Part shown: piece after piece, positions 21,639 to 31,863 of the stretch
Numbering within the stretch: position 1 is the stretch's first letter
Layout: each line of letters starts with the position of its first letter
Assembly: GCF_003324565.1 (NCBI RefSeq)
Contig: NZ_QOLA01000002.1
Coordinates: 62,001-126,000, forward strand
DNA: 64,000 bases
Source of the DNA: Streptomyces sp. SDr-06
Lineage (GTDB): Bacteria; Actinomycetota; Actinomycetes; Streptomycetales; Streptomycetaceae
Direction of reading: 5' to 3'
Made by a program: the position numbers and the translations under genes
The notes under the pieces: model-generated
Told to the model about the DNA's origin: nothing
The model's input: only the letters and a program-made list of their open reading frames with translations
Databases searched by the model: none

Positions 21639-21998
21639 GTGGCCGGAGAGCCGCAGGCCGACTGCCTGTTCTGCAAAATCGTCTCGGGCGATGTCCCGGC
21701 GACCGTCGTGCGGGAGACCGAGACGACCGTGGCCTTCCGCGACATCAACCCCCAGGCGCCCACCCACGTCCTGGTCATCCCCAAGGTCCACCACCCGGAC
21801 GCCGCCTCCCTCGCGGCCGCCGAACCCGTGATCCTCGCGGACGTGCTGCGCGAGGCCGGGGAGGTCGCCCGCGAGGAGAAGATCGACCAGAGCGGCTACC
21901 GGGTCGTCTTCAACACCGGCAGCGGCGCCGGGCAGACCGTCTTCCACGCCCACGCGCACGTCCTGGGCGGCCGCGGCCTCCAGTGGCCGCCCGGATAA
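21639..21998 (+). CDS. HIT family nucleotide-binding protein
   Basis: The 119-residue protein has a zinc-binding-type start (CLFCKIVSGDVPA), FRDINPQAPTHVLVIPKVH, and the histidine triad HAHAHVLGGR near residue 103. HIT proteins are hydrolases or transferases of nucleotide phosphoramidates or diadenosine polyphosphates (HinT-like). The GTG start has a strong AAGGAGG box upstream. RNase Z starts 24 nt after its stop. Confidence 0.93.
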   Translation: MAGEPQADCLFCKIVSGDVPATVVRETETTVAFRDINPQAPTHVLVIPKVHHPDAASLAAAEPVILADVLREAGEVAREEKIDQSGYRVVFNTGSGAGQTVFHAHAHVLGGRGLQWPPG

Positions 21999-22022
21999 CC
22001 CGGAACAGCAGGCCGACTCACC

Positions 22023-22934
22023 GTGTCCGTACGTGAATTGGTGGTGCTCGGCACCGCCAGCCAGGTTCCCACCCGGCACCGCAACCACAACGGCTATCTG
22101 CTGCGCTGGGACGGCGAGGGCATCCTCTTCGATCCCGGCGAGGGCACCCAGCGGCAGATGCTGCGGGCCGGGGTCGCCGCCCACGACATCAACCGGATCT
22201 GCGTCACGCACTTCCACGGCGACCACTCGCTGGGCCTGGCCGGGGTGATTCAGCGGATCAACCTGGACCGGGTCCCGCACCCGGTCACCGCGCACTACCC
22301 GCTCAGCGGCGAGCACTTCTTCGAGCGGCTGCGGTACGCCACCGCCTACCACGAGTCGGTCCGGCTCGGCCAGGAACCGGTCGCGGGGGAGGGCGCGGTC
22401 CTCGCCACGACGGCCGCGTACACCCTGGAGGCCCGCAGGCTCTCGCACCCCGTCGAGTCGTACGGCTACCGGCTCGTCGAGCCGGACGGGCGGCGGATGC
22501 GGCCCGACCTGCTCGCCGAGCACGGCATCAAGGGCCCCGACGTGGGGCGGCTCCAGCGCGAGGGCGAGCTGAACGGCGTCACCCTCGACGAGGTCAGCGA
22601 GGTCCGGCGCGGGCAGCGGTTCGCCTTCGTCATGGACACCCGGCTGTGCCCGGGCGTGACCGCGCTCGCGGACGGCTGCGACCTGCTGGTCATCGAGTCG
22701 ACGTTCCTCGACGAGGACGTCCGACTCGCTGTGGATCACGGTCATCTGACGGCAGGTCAGGCGGCGTCGGTGGCGCGTGACGCGGGTGTGCGCCACCTCG
22801 TCCTGACCCACTTCTCGCAGCGCTACTCCGACCCGGAGGAGTTCGAGCGGCAGGCCCGTGCCGCCGGATTCGAGGGCGAACTGACGGTGGCCGCCGACCT
22901 GGTCAGGGTCCCGGTCCCCCCACGCACCACCTGA
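22023..22934 (+). CDS. rnz: Ribonuclease Z (tRNA 3'-processing endonuclease)
   Basis: The 303-residue short-form RNase Z removes 3' trailers from tRNA precursors. It has the MBL start [24 protein letters not shown], the zinc motif [13 protein letters not shown] near residue 62, a flexible-arm region, [11 protein letters not shown] near 200, ESTFLDED and the C-terminal [11 protein letters not shown]. It probably shares a transcript with the HIT gene (24-nt gap) and the deaminase gene (23-nt gap). Confidence 0.92.
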   Translation: MSVRELVVLGTASQVPTRHRNHNGYLLRWDGEGILFDPGEGTQRQMLRAGVAAHDINRICVTHFHGDHSLGLAGVIQRINLDRVPHPVTAHYPLSGEHFFERLRYATAYHESVRLGQEPVAGEGAVLATTAAYTLEARRLSHPVESYGYRLVEPDGRRMRPDLLAEHGIKGPDVGRLQREGELNGVTLDEVSEVRRGQRFAFVMDTRLCPGVTALADGCDLLVIESTFLDEDVRLAVDHGHLTAGQAASVARDAGVRHLVLTHFSQRYSDPEEFERQARAAGFEGELTVAADLVRVPVPPRTT

Positions 22935-22957
22935 AGCACCACCCCTAGGAAGCCCCC

Positions 22958-23971
22958 ATGCCCCTCCCCAAGGCCGAACTCCACCTCCACATCGAAGGCA
23001 CCCTCGAACCCGAGCTGGCCTTCGAGCTCGCCGCGCGCAACGGCGTCGAGCTGCCGTACGCCGACACCGAGGAGCTGCGCAAGGCGTACCTCTTCGACGA
23101 CCTGCAGTCCTTCCTCAACCTCTACTACTCGCTGATGACGGTGCTGCGGACCGAGGACGACTTCGCCTCGCTCGCCGACGCCTATCTGACCCGGGCCGCG
23201 GCCCAGGGGGTGCGGCACGCCGAGATCTTCTTCGACCCGCAGGCGCACACGGCGCGCGGCGTGTCCATCGGCACGGTCGTGGAGGGGCTGTGGCGGGCCC
23301 TGTCCACGAGCGAGGAACGCCACGGCGTCTCGACTCGGCTCATCCTCTGCTTCCTGCGCGACCAGTCGGCGGAGTCGGCGCTGCTCACCCTTGAGGCGGC
23401 GCGGCCGTACCTGGACCGGATCACGGGCGTCGGGCTCGACTCGGCGGAGGTCGGCCACCCGCCGGCCAAGTTCCGCGAGGTGTACGAGGCGGCGGCCGCG
23501 CTCGGGCTGCGCCGGGTCGCGCACGCCGGGGAGGAGGGGCCGCCGGCGTACATCACCGAGGCGCTCGACCTGCTGGGCGTCGAGCGGATCGACCACGGCC
23601 TGCGGGCCCTGGAGGACCCCGGCCTGGTGGCCCGCCTGGTCCGCGACCGCATCCCGCTCACACTGTGCCCGCTGTCGAACGTACGCCTGCGCGCGATCGA
23701 CACGCTGGAGGAGCACCCGCTGCCCGCGATGATGGACGCGGGGCTGCTGTGCACGGTCAACTCCGACGATCCGGCGTACTTCGGGGGGTACGTGGGTGAC
23801 ACGTTCCACGCGGTGCACGAGGCGCTGGGGCTCTCCCGTGAGCGGCTCAGGGAGCTGGCCCGGAACTCCTTCGAGGCGGCGTTCCTTGAGGACGAGGAGG
23901 GGCGGCGGGCGGCGTACCTCGCTGAGGTCGCCGCCTACGACTTCGACACCCCCGAGCCCCCAACCCCCTGA
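22958..23971 (+). CDS. Adenosine/adenine deaminase family protein
   Basis: The 337-residue amidohydrolase-fold enzyme has the first metal ligands in ELHLHIEGTL, the catalytic HAGEEGPP near residue 189, the RIDHGLRAL His near 210 and NSDDPAYFGGYVGD near 265. The FGGY after the SDDP aspartates and LCPLSNVRL are features I associate with adenine deaminases of the ADE/Aah1 branch rather than true adenosine deaminases; most annotation would read adenosine deaminase. It acts in purine salvage either way. It is convergent with the MFS gene across a repeat-filled gap. Confidence 0.85.
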   Translation: MPLPKAELHLHIEGTLEPELAFELAARNGVELPYADTEELRKAYLFDDLQSFLNLYYSLMTVLRTEDDFASLADAYLTRAAAQGVRHAEIFFDPQAHTARGVSIGTVVEGLWRALSTSEERHGVSTRLILCFLRDQSAESALLTLEAARPYLDRITGVGLDSAEVGHPPAKFREVYEAAAALGLRRVAHAGEEGPPAYITEALDLLGVERIDHGLRALEDPGLVARLVRDRIPLTLCPLSNVRLRAIDTLEEHPLPAMMDAGLLCTVNSDDPAYFGGYVGDTFHAVHEALGLSRERLRELARNSFEAAFLEDEEGRRAAYLAEVAAYDFDTPEPPTP

Positions 23972-24099
23972 GGCCCCGCCCCAGGCCCTGGGGGCTTGCC
24001 GCACCCACCCGCCCGTGCCCCGCGTCGAGAAGGCCGAGCCCTCGGGGGCGTCGCCCCCGCCCCTGTTCCGCCAGGGGCGGGGCACGGGCGCCGTCCGTC

Positions 24100-24420
24100 C
24101 GCCGTGGGTGGTTGTTCGCGCAGTTCCCCGCGCCCCTAACGCCGATCGCGTCCGTCCGCCGTGGGTGGCTGATCGCGCAGTTCCCCGCGCCCCTAAGCCC
24201 GATTGCGTCCGTCCACCGTGGATGGTTGGTCGCGCAGTTCCCCGCGCCCCTTCGGGGGAGGCCGCCCATGGGCATCTTTAGCCCGTCCGGCGATTGAGGA
24301 CGAGCGCCCATTAGGCGCGAAACGGGGTCTGGGGCGGAGCCCCAGGGCGCTTTCACCCCCGGAGGCCACGCGGCGGAGCCGCAGAGTGTCACAGCGGGGA
24401 GGGGCGGGGTGGGGAAAGGA
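24100..24420. repeat. Dispersed composite repeat, second locus
   Basis: Three copies of the CGCAGTTCCCCGCGCCCC core at ~60-nt spacing (near 24119, 24177 and 24233) are followed by the second module (CATCTTTAGCCCGTCCGGCG, then ATTGAGGACGAGCGCC, GGGGCGGAGCCCC hairpin, GGGGCGGGGTGGGGAAAGG). It fills the convergent gap between the deaminase and MFS genes. No gene is seen in 23972-24421. Confidence 0.9.
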
Positions 24421-24421
24421 C

Positions 24422-25729
24422 TCAGGACGCGAGGACCTTGCGGCGCCGCCTCGCCCGCGAGCGAATCGGAATCTCCGCAACCTCCTGCTCCGGCACCCCG
24501 ATCTGCGGAAGCAGCCCGGACGCCGCCCCCGCCCGCCCCGCGACAACCGCCGCCGCGGGCCCACCCCGGCGCCGGATGGAGCCCGGCACCAGCGGCCGCC
24601 CGGCCGCGCTCAGCGCCACCGCACTCATCGGCGCCGCGATCAGCAGCAGCAGACCGCACAGGACGAACCCCATGCCCCGGTACCCCGCGTACTCCGAGAG
24701 CAGGCTCCCGGTGAGCGGCCCGCAGGCCACCCCGAGCGAGGAGGCGGAACCGGCGAGCACCGCCCAGCGCCCGCGCGGGTCGAGCGATGCGGACAGGCCG
24801 ATCAGATAGGAGAGGACCACGGGATAGAAGACGTTCCAGAGGATCTCGCCGGTGGCGAAGGACACGAGCCCGTGCGCCGACGAACTCGCCACGATGCAGC
24901 ACGCGATGACCGCCGTGCCCACCCCGATCGGCACCGCACGCCCCAGCCGCGCACCGAGCGCCCCCGCGCCGAGCACGCCGAGCAGCCCCGCGCCGAGCCC
25001 CGCGGCGAACACCATGCCGACGGTGACCTCGGTGAGACCTGCCTGGGTGAGACCGATCCGCCCGCTCACCCCCCACAGCGCGTTCTGCGCGAGCGACCAG
25101 CAGAGCATGGTCGCGGCGAGGACCGTACCGGAGCGGCGGTGGGGAAGCCGGGGACCCGGGGCTCCGACGGCCTCCACCGGCCGGCTCGTGCCGTACGTGT
25201 CCGGGAGATGCCGCGTCGCGGGCCACACCAGCGCCGCCACGATCGCGATCGCCGCGAGCGGGGTGGCGTGGCCACCGCCGAGGTGAGGGATCGTCAGATA
25301 GAGCGCGCCCGCCGTCGCGGAGACCGAGAGCAGGCCCAGCGTCGAGGTGCGGTGGGGGTCGCGCTGGGCGGCGATGCCGGCCGCGGCCACCGCGGTGGCC
25401 GTACCGGAACCGAGCCCGCCGACCACCGCGCCCGCCACGACGAGCGGGACCAGGGTGGTGAGGGCGGCGCCGCCGTACCCGGTGATGGCGAGGATCAGGC
25501 CGAGTCCGGCGAGGCGGCGCGGGCCGTGCCGCTCCACCCGGGACGCCAGGGTGAAGCCGGCTGTCGCCGAGCTCAACAGCAGGGTGGAGCCGACCAGTCC
25601 GGCCTGCGCGGGGGAGAGCCCGAGGCCCGCGGAGAGGCGGCCGACGACGGTGGGAAGGAGGTATGCGGCGAGGTAACCGGCGGTGAAGACGGCGACCAGG
25701 GGCCAGGCGGCACGAGGGCGTGCGGACAT
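24422..25729 (-). CDS. MFS transporter
   Basis: A 435-residue integral membrane protein with about 12 hydrophobic segments, starting MSARPRAAWPLVAVFTAGYLAAYLLPTVVGRLS. A loop-2-like SRVERHGPRRLAG follows the third segment. Two halves of six helices are apparent, with a short Arg-rich C-terminus (SRARRRRKVLAS). It is a secondary permease; substrate unknown. The ATG at 25729 removes a non-conserved 28-residue extension. It is divergent from the glucarate dehydratase gene and could move sugar acids, but that is only positional inference. Confidence 0.85.
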   Translation of the reverse strand: MSARPRAAWPLVAVFTAGYLAAYLLPTVVGRLSAGLGLSPAQAGLVGSTLLLSSATAGFTLASRVERHGPRRLAGLGLILAITGYGGAALTTLVPLVVAGAVVGGLGSGTATAVAAAGIAAQRDPHRTSTLGLLSVSATAGALYLTIPHLGGGHATPLAAIAIVAALVWPATRHLPDTYGTSRPVEAVGAPGPRLPHRRSGTVLAATMLCWSLAQNALWGVSGRIGLTQAGLTEVTVGMVFAAGLGAGLLGVLGAGALGARLGRAVPIGVGTAVIACCIVASSSAHGLVSFATGEILWNVFYPVVLSYLIGLSASLDPRGRWAVLAGSASSLGVACGPLTGSLLSEYAGYRGMGFVLCGLLLLIAAPMSAVALSAAGRPLVPGSIRRRGGPAAAVVAGRAGAASGLLPQIGVPEQEVAEIPIRSRARRRRKVLAS

Positions 25730-25854
25730 GGGCGTTCCAAGGAACAGTGCCCGTGGGGCAGGGAGGCCAAAGAGGGGGGATGCGCCCGGTGTTGTACGGG
25801 AACGCGGGCCCAATTTGTATCAAGCGTCCCGAGTGCGCGAAAAGTCGAGAGAGG

Positions 25855-25868
25855 GTGATCTGGATCAC
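25855..25868. promoter_or_regulatory. CRP-like palindrome
   Basis: GTGATCTGGATCAC fits the GTGA-N6-TCAC pattern of CRP/FNR-type sites. It lies between the divergent MFS (start 25729) and glucarate dehydratase (start ~26082) genes, where a global carbon regulator would make sense. Binding is untested. Confidence 0.5.
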
Positions 25869-25955
25869 ATTCTGTTTGTTGCTGGGCCGGTCGGGTAAAA
25901 AAGCGAATTTCACGCGACTGTAGGCGAGTTGGGATCGTCCCGGAGTGGGGGACCC

Positions 25956-25985
25956 TTGACGCCTTCCTGTTCACATACCTAGTCT
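25956..25985 (+). promoter_or_regulatory. Candidate promoter for the glucarate dehydratase gene
   Basis: TTGACG (25956-25961) and TAGTCT (25980-25985) are separated by 18 nt. The CRP-like palindrome lies about 90 nt upstream. Confidence 0.45.
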
Positions 25986-26081
25986 CCATTTTTATTGACG
26001 GACACTTCGAGGGGCGCCTCGACGGACGCGTTGATGGACGCGTTGATGGGTGGCGGCAGGCGTGAAAAGGGAGGGGCCGCA

Positions 26082-27377
26082 GTGCGCGGACAGCGGATCG
26101 TCGAGGTGCGGCTCACCCCGGTCCTCATCGGCGACCCTCCGCTCCTCAATGTCCAGGGCGTGCACCAGCCCTATACGCCCCGCCTGATCGTCGAGGTCGT
26201 CACGGCCGAGGGGGTGACCGGGGTCGGTGAGACGTACGGCGACACCGCGTACCTCGAACTGGCCGGCCCGTACGCCGACGCGCTGGTTGGCCACGACATC
26301 GCCGACCTCAACGGGCTGTTCACACTGGTGAACACTATCGGGGTCGATGGCTCCCGGGTCGACGAGGCGGTCGACGTCGGCGGGCTGCGCGGTGCCCGCA
26401 CCGCCGACAAACTGCGACTGTCCGTCGTCTCCGCCTTCGAGGTGGCCTGCCTCGACGCGCTCGGCAAGGTGCGGGGCGTGCCCGTGCACAGCCTGCTCGG
26501 CGGCAAGGTCCGCGACAGCGTGGAGTACAGCGCGTACCTCTTCTACCGCTGGGCCGAACACCCGGGCGGCGCGGGCGAGAAGGACGGCTGGGGCGCGGCC
26601 CTCGACCCCGCGGGCATCGTCGAGCAGGCCCACCGCTTCGTGCGCGCGTACGGCTTCGGCTCCTTCAAGCTCAAGGGGGGCGTCTTCCCGCCCGAGCAGG
26701 AGGTCGCCGCGGTCCGCGCCCTGGCCGCAGCCTTCCCCGGTCGGCCGCTCCGGCTCGACCCCAACGGCGGCTGGACGCCCGGGACCTCGCTGAGGGTGGC
26801 GGCCGAACTCGCGGACGTCCTCGAATACCTGGAGGACCCGTCACCGGGCACGGCCGCGATGGCCGAGGTGTCGCGGGGGACGGGGGTGCCGCTCGCCACC
26901 AACATGTGTGTCACGACCTTCGCCGAGATCAGGGAGGCGTTCCTGACCGACGCCGTCCAGGTGGTGCTGTCCGACCACCACTACTGGGGCGGGCTGCGCA
27001 GCACCCGTGAACTGGCCGCGATCTGCCGGGCGTTCGGGGTGGGCCTGTCCATGCACTCCAACACGCACCTGGGGATCAGCCTCGCCGCGATGACCCACGT
27101 CGCGGCGACCGTCCCCAACCTCGACTACGCCTGCGACAGCCACTATCCGTGGCAGACCGAGGACGTGATCACCGCCCGGCACGTCTTTCGCGAAGGACGC
27201 CTGACCGTGTCCGACGCCCCCGGCCTCGGCGTCACCCTCGACCGCACCGAACTGGCCCGGCTGCACCGGCGCTGGCTCGACGACGACGGCACCCTGCGCG
27301 ACCGCGACGACGCCGCCGCGATGCGCCGGGCACCGGAACACGCCGACTGGACGTGTCCGGAGCTGCCGCGCTGGTAG
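26082..27377 (+). CDS. Glucarate dehydratase-like enolase superfamily enzyme
   Basis: Converts D-glucarate (or an epimer) to 5-dehydro-4-deoxyglucarate in characterised members. The protein has the family start IVEVRLTPVLIGDPPLLNVQG, the general-base Lys motif SFKLKGG near residue 200, metal ligands in LDPNGGW and EDPS, and the His base in SMHSNTHLGISLAAMTH. GTG 26082 was chosen for the adjacent AGGGAGGGG and the conserved N-terminus (431 residues); in-frame TTG 25995 would add 29 residues. It precedes a PfkB kinase gene by 63 nt. Confidence 0.88.
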   Translation: MRGQRIVEVRLTPVLIGDPPLLNVQGVHQPYTPRLIVEVVTAEGVTGVGETYGDTAYLELAGPYADALVGHDIADLNGLFTLVNTIGVDGSRVDEAVDVGGLRGARTADKLRLSVVSAFEVACLDALGKVRGVPVHSLLGGKVRDSVEYSAYLFYRWAEHPGGAGEKDGWGAALDPAGIVEQAHRFVRAYGFGSFKLKGGVFPPEQEVAAVRALAAAFPGRPLRLDPNGGWTPGTSLRVAAELADVLEYLEDPSPGTAAMAEVSRGTGVPLATNMCVTTFAEIREAFLTDAVQVVLSDHHYWGGLRSTRELAAICRAFGVGLSMHSNTHLGISLAAMTHVAATVPNLDYACDSHYPWQTEDVITARHVFREGRLTVSDAPGLGVTLDRTELARLHRRWLDDDGTLRDRDDAAAMRRAPEHADWTCPELPRW

Positions 27378-27440
27378 CGGCACCCGGCGGGCGTACATCG
27401 GGCAGACTTGCCTGATCTGTACGCGAACGGAGAGCCCGCC

Positions 27441-28709
27441 GTGACGACACCACCCAGCAGAGAGCAGCCGCCCCGCCCCACGCGCCACGAGCCCCAGCGG
27501 CCCGGCCCGGACCCCGTGTCCGACCCCGCCGGGCGGGACCCCGCGGCGGGCGCCGGGGCCCCGGCCGGTCGGCCCCGCCCCGACGACTCACTGATCGAGC
27601 ACCAGCACGTACCGGGCGCAGAGCCGCGCCGGGCGGCCCGGCTCGACCCGCTCGACGGGCTGCGCGACCCGCGCGACCCGGCCTGCGACGTCTTCCTCAC
27701 CGGCACGGTCTTCCTCGACATCATCTTCACCGGGCTCGACTCCGCCCCGGTCCGCGGCACCGAGTCCTGGGCCCGCGGCATGGGTTCGAGCCCCGGCGGC
27801 GTCGCCAACATGGCCACCGCGCTCGCCCGGCTCGGCCTGCGCACCTCGCTGGCCGCGGCCTTCGGCGACGACCACTACGGCGAGTACTGCTGGGACGCCC
27901 TCGAACAGGGGGAGGGCATCGACCTGTCGCTGTCGCGCACCGTGCCCGGCTGGCACTCCCCGGTCACCGTCTCCATGGCCTACGAGGGCGAACGCACGAT
28001 GGTCTCGCACGGCCACGAGGCGCCCCACGAACTGTCCGCGCCCAACTGCCCGCCGCGCGCCCGGGCCGCGGTCGCCTCCCTCGAACCGGGCCGCCGCGAG
28101 GAGTGGATCGCCGACGCCGCGCGGGCCGGGGCACGGATCTTCGCGGACGTCGGCTGGGACGACACCGGGCGCTGGGACCTGGCGGGCCTCGCCGACCTCG
28201 AACACTGCGAGGCGTTCCTGCCCAACGCGGCCGAGGCGATGCGCTACACCCGCACCGACTGCCCGCGCGCCGCCGCCCGCGCCCTGGCCGAGAAGGTGCC
28301 GCTCGCGGTGGTCACGCTGGGGTCCGAGGGCGCGTACGCCGTGGACGCGGCGACGGGCGAGACGGCGGACGTCCCCGCCATCGAGGTGGAGGCCCTCGAC
28401 CCCACCGGGGCGGGTGACGTCTTCGTGGCGGGCTTCGTCACCGGCACCCTGGCCGGCTGGCCCCTCGCGGACCGGCTCGCCTTCGCTGGGCTCACCGCGG
28501 CGCTGTCCGTGCAGGAGTTCGGCGGGTCGCTCTCGGCGCCGGGGTGGGCGGAGATCGCGGGCTGGTGGGAGAAGGTCCGCACGCTGCGGAACCAGGACCC
28601 CTCCGCGCTGCGCCGCTACGCCTTCCTCACCGACCTCCTGCCGGGCGCGGCCCGGGCCTGGCCCCTCCGCCGAGCAGTCCCCACCCTGGGCTTCCGCCAC
28701 CCGGCCTGA
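27441..28709 (+). CDS. PfkB/ribokinase family carbohydrate kinase
   Basis: The 422-residue protein has a ~75-residue Pro-rich, probably disordered N-terminus, then a ribokinase fold: TGTVFLDIIFTGL, SSPGGVANMATALARLGL (substrate-binding Gly-Gly region), EAFLPNAAEAM, and the anion-hole/catalytic DPTGAGDVFVAGF near residue 333. Members phosphorylate sugars, nucleosides or keto-deoxy sugar acids. The glucarate dehydratase neighbour suggests sugar-acid catabolism, but its product is not a usual substrate of this family, so the substrate stays open. Confidence 0.85.
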   Translation: MTTPPSREQPPRPTRHEPQRPGPDPVSDPAGRDPAAGAGAPAGRPRPDDSLIEHQHVPGAEPRRAARLDPLDGLRDPRDPACDVFLTGTVFLDIIFTGLDSAPVRGTESWARGMGSSPGGVANMATALARLGLRTSLAAAFGDDHYGEYCWDALEQGEGIDLSLSRTVPGWHSPVTVSMAYEGERTMVSHGHEAPHELSAPNCPPRARAAVASLEPGRREEWIADAARAGARIFADVGWDDTGRWDLAGLADLEHCEAFLPNAAEAMRYTRTDCPRAAARALAEKVPLAVVTLGSEGAYAVDAATGETADVPAIEVEALDPTGAGDVFVAGFVTGTLAGWPLADRLAFAGLTAALSVQEFGGSLSAPGWAEIAGWWEKVRTLRNQDPSALRRYAFLTDLLPGAARAWPLRRAVPTLGFRHPA

Positions 28710-28744
28710 CCCCGCACCCCCGGCCCGCAAACCCAGCCCCGGCC

Positions 28745-28900
28745 CGCACATCCAGCCCCTCCGGCGTTTGAGGAGCGGGGGCGCGGGGGCGGAGCCCCCG
28801 GAACCGGTCCGCGGACGAAGGTCGACAGAAGGACGACAGGGGGCCAGGGGGCTCAGCCCCAGGAGGGCCGGCGGGACACCCCGCCAGGAAGCAGGGTGGA
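28745..28900. repeat. Reduced copy of the composite-repeat second module
   Basis: CAGCCCCTCCGGCGTTTGAGG followed by GGGGGCGGAGCCCCC matches the core of the module seen at 14725 and 24270, but lacks the CGCAGTTCCCC part. It lies in the 298-nt gap between the PfkB kinase gene and phoH; the rest of the gap (28900-29007) should hold the phoH promoter. Confidence 0.6.
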
Positions 28901-29007
28901 AAACCTCTCGGTCGCCCGCGCAGCAAGTCGTACGCTTGGTATCCCAGAGGCTCTCGAGCAGCGAGAACCCTGCAACGGGAGGTATGCGCAGGCCACAGAG
29001 CCGGCCC

Positions 29008-30057
29008 ATGACTCAGACACCCACACACCCGCAGGCGCACGCCCAGATCACCATCCCGGCCAAGCACCCCATGGTGACCATTCTGGGTTCGAGCGACTCC
29101 CTGCTGCGCGTGATCGAGAAGGCCTTCCCGTCGGCCGACATCCACGTACGGGGCAATGTGATCAGCGCCGTGGGGGACGCGACGGAAGTCGCCCTCATCC
29201 AGCGACTGTTCGACGAGATGATGCTGGTGCTCCGCACCGGACAGCCGATGACGGAGGACGCAGTGGAACGCTCGATCGCCATGCTCAGAGCGAACGGCAG
29301 CGCGAACGGCAACGGGGCCAACGGGGACGGTCACCGCGAGACACCCGCCGAGGTGCTCACGCAGAACATCCTCTCCAGCCGCGGCCGCACGATCCGGCCC
29401 AAGACCCTGAACCAGAAGCGGTACGTCGACGCGATCGACAAGCACACGATCGTCTTCGGCATCGGCCCGGCCGGCACCGGAAAGACCTACCTCGCCATGG
29501 CGAAGGCGGTCCAGGCCCTTCAGTCCAAGCAGGTCACCCGGATCATCCTGACCCGCCCGGCCGTGGAGGCCGGAGAGCGCCTGGGCTTCCTGCCCGGCAC
29601 GCTCTACGAGAAGATCGACCCGTATCTGCGCCCGCTGTACGACGCGCTGCACGACATGCTCGACCCGGACTCGATCCCGCGGCTGATGGCGGCGGGGACG
29701 ATCGAGGTGGCGCCGCTGGCCTACATGCGCGGCCGCACGCTCAACGACGCGTTCATCATCCTCGACGAGGCGCAGAACACCAGCGCCGAGCAGATGAAGA
29801 TGTTCCTGACCAGGCTCGGCTTCGACTCGAAGATCGTCATCACCGGTGACATCACCCAGGTCGACCTCCCCAACGGCACGAAGAGCGGTCTGCGCCAGGT
29901 CCAGGACATCCTGGAAGGCGTCGACGACGTGCACTTCTCCCGGCTCACCTCGCAGGATGTCGTACGGCACAAGCTCGTCGGCCGTATCGTCGACGCGTAC
30001 GAGCAGTACGACAGCCGCCAGGACCAGAACGGTCACAGCGGCCGGAACGGGAAGTAG
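29008..30057 (+). CDS. phoH: PhoH-like ATPase
   Basis: The 349-residue protein has an N-terminal KH-like part (residues ~18-90), then a P-loop NTPase with [21 protein letters not shown] (Walker A, ~152), ILDEAQN (Walker B, ~248) and [11 protein letters not shown]. PhoH proteins are RNA-associated ATPases usually next to ybeY, as here. ATG 29008 gives the usual MTQTP start; in-frame ATG 28984 sits too close to a GGGAGG box. An Asn/Gly-rich linker ([14 protein letters not shown]) joins the two parts. It heads the phoH-ybeY-CNNM-MmcQ operon. Confidence 0.94.
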   Translation: MTQTPTHPQAHAQITIPAKHPMVTILGSSDSLLRVIEKAFPSADIHVRGNVISAVGDATEVALIQRLFDEMMLVLRTGQPMTEDAVERSIAMLRANGSANGNGANGDGHRETPAEVLTQNILSSRGRTIRPKTLNQKRYVDAIDKHTIVFGIGPAGTGKTYLAMAKAVQALQSKQVTRIILTRPAVEAGERLGFLPGTLYEKIDPYLRPLYDALHDMLDPDSIPRLMAAGTIEVAPLAYMRGRTLNDAFIILDEAQNTSAEQMKMFLTRLGFDSKIVITGDITQVDLPNGTKSGLRQVQDILEGVDDVHFSRLTSQDVVRHKLVGRIVDAYEQYDSRQDQNGHSGRNGK

Positions 30058-30070
30058 AGCAGAGCGCACC

Positions 30071-30568
30071 ATGTCGATCGACGTCAACAACGAGTCCGGA
30101 ACCGAGGTCGACGAGCAGGCGATCCTCGACATCGCCCGCTACGCGCTCACGCGGATGCGGATCCACCCGCTCTCCGAGCTGTCGGTGATCGTCGTGGACG
30201 CCGAGGCCATGGAGCAGCTGCACATCCAGTGGATGGACCTGCCGGGCCCGACCGACGTCATGTCCTTCCCGATGGACGAGCTGCGCCCGCCGTCGAAGGA
30301 CGACGACGAGCCCCCGCAGGGGCTCCTCGGCGACATCGTGCTCTGCCCCGAGGTCGCCAAGAAGCAGGGTGAGGACGCCGAGACGCAGCACTCCATGGAC
30401 GAGGAGCTCCAGCTCCTGACCGTCCACGGGGTGCTGCACCTGCTCGGCTACGACCACGAGGAGCCGGACGAGAAGGCCGAGATGTTCGGCCTCCAGGCGG
30501 CGATCGTGGACGGCTGGCGTGCGGAGAAGGGCCTGACCGGGCCCTCCCCGGCGCCGACCGTCTCATGA
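30071..30568 (+). CDS. ybeY: Endoribonuclease YbeY (rRNA maturation factor)
   Basis: The 165-residue protein carries the signature [17 protein letters not shown] near residue 117, with three His zinc ligands. YbeY takes part in 16S rRNA 3'-end maturation and ribosome quality control. [11 protein letters not shown] and [10 protein letters not shown] are further family blocks. It follows phoH by 13 nt and overlaps the next gene (ATGA). Confidence 0.95.
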   Translation: MSIDVNNESGTEVDEQAILDIARYALTRMRIHPLSELSVIVVDAEAMEQLHIQWMDLPGPTDVMSFPMDELRPPSKDDDEPPQGLLGDIVLCPEVAKKQGEDAETQHSMDEELQLLTVHGVLHLLGYDHEEPDEKAEMFGLQAAIVDGWRAEKGLTGPSPAPTVS

Positions 30569-31863
30569 CCGGGCAACTGATCGCGGGTGCCGTCGCCCTG
30601 GTCGTCGTCGCCTGGCTCGCCGCCTGCGCCGAGGCCGGCATCGCCCGTACCTCCTCCTTCCGCGCGGAGGAGGCGGTACGGACCGGGCGGCGCGGCAGCG
30701 CCAAGCTCGCCCAGATCGCCTCGGACCCCACGCGCTACCTGAACGTGGCCCTGCTCGTGCGGGTCGCCTGCGAGATGGCCGCCGGGGTCCTCGTCACCTA
30801 TGTCTGCCTCGACGAGTTCGCCCAGACATGGGCCGCGCTGCTCGTCGCCATCGCGGTGATGGTGCTCGTCTCGTACGTCGCCGTCGGCGTCTCGCCCCGC
30901 ACCATCGGCCGCCAGCACCCCCTGAACACCGCCACGGCGGCGGCGTACGTGCTGCTGCCGCTGGCCAGGATCATGGGCCCGATCCCGCAGCTCCTGATCC
31001 TGCTGGGCAACGCGCTCACCCCCGGAAAGGGCTTCCGCAAGGGGCCGTTCGCCTCGGAAGCCGAGCTGCGGGCGATGGTCGACCTCGCCGAGCAGGAGTC
31101 GCTGATCGAGGACGACGAGCGCCGCATGGTGCACTCGGTCTTCGAGCTGGGGGACACCCTGGTGCGCGAGGTCATGGTGCCGCGCACCGACCTCGTCTGC
31201 ATCGAGCGCTACAAGACGATCCGCCAGGCGCTCACCCTCGCCCTGCGGTCCGGCTTCTCGCGGATCCCGGTGACCGGCGAGAACGAGGACGACATCGTCG
31301 GGATCGTCTATCTGAAGGACCTGGTGCGCAAGACGCACATCAACCGGGACTCCGAGGCCGACCTCGTCTCGACCGCCATGCGGCCCGCCGCCTTCGTGCC
31401 CGACACCAAGAACGCCGGTGACCTGCTGCGCGAGATGCAGCAGCAGCGCAGCCACGTCGCGGTCGTCATCGACGAGTACGGCGGCACCGCGGGCATCGTC
31501 ACCATCGAGGACATCCTGGAGGAGATCGTCGGCGAGATCACCGACGAGTACGACCGCGAACTGCCGCCGGTCACCGAGCTCGCGGACGGCTGCTTCCGGG
31601 TGACCGCCCGGCTCGACATCGGCGACCTGGGCGAACTCTTCGGCTTCGACGAGTTCGACGACGAGGACGTGGAGACCGTCGGCGGGCTGCTCGCCAAGTC
31701 GCTCGGCCGGGTGCCGATCGCGGGGGCCACGGCCGTGGTGGAACTGCCCGACGCACGGCGGCTGCGGCTCACCGCCGAGTCCCCGGCCGGCCGCCGCAAC
31801 AAGATCGTCACCGTGCTCGTGGAGCCGACGAAGGACGACGACGAGAAGGGACCCACCGAGTGA
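30565..31863 (+). CDS. CNNM/CorC-type hemolysin family membrane protein
   Basis: The 432-residue protein has an N-terminal CNNM transmembrane domain (hydrophobic segments near 5-25, 65-85, 88-108 and 125-145), two CBS domains (~195-320, with [15 protein letters not shown] and [20 protein letters not shown]) and a C-terminal CorC_HlyC domain (~345-420). Related proteins affect Mg2+/Co2+ export; the hemolysin name is historical. Its start overlaps the ybeY stop and its stop overlaps the next start (GTGA). Confidence 0.92.
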   Translation: MTGQLIAGAVALVVVAWLAACAEAGIARTSSFRAEEAVRTGRRGSAKLAQIASDPTRYLNVALLVRVACEMAAGVLVTYVCLDEFAQTWAALLVAIAVMVLVSYVAVGVSPRTIGRQHPLNTATAAAYVLLPLARIMGPIPQLLILLGNALTPGKGFRKGPFASEAELRAMVDLAEQESLIEDDERRMVHSVFELGDTLVREVMVPRTDLVCIERYKTIRQALTLALRSGFSRIPVTGENEDDIVGIVYLKDLVRKTHINRDSEADLVSTAMRPAAFVPDTKNAGDLLREMQQQRSHVAVVIDEYGGTAGIVTIEDILEEIVGEITDEYDRELPPVTELADGCFRVTARLDIGDLGELFGFDEFDDEDVETVGGLLAKSLGRVPIAGATAVVELPDARRLRLTAESPAGRRNKIVTVLVEPTKDDDEKGPTE

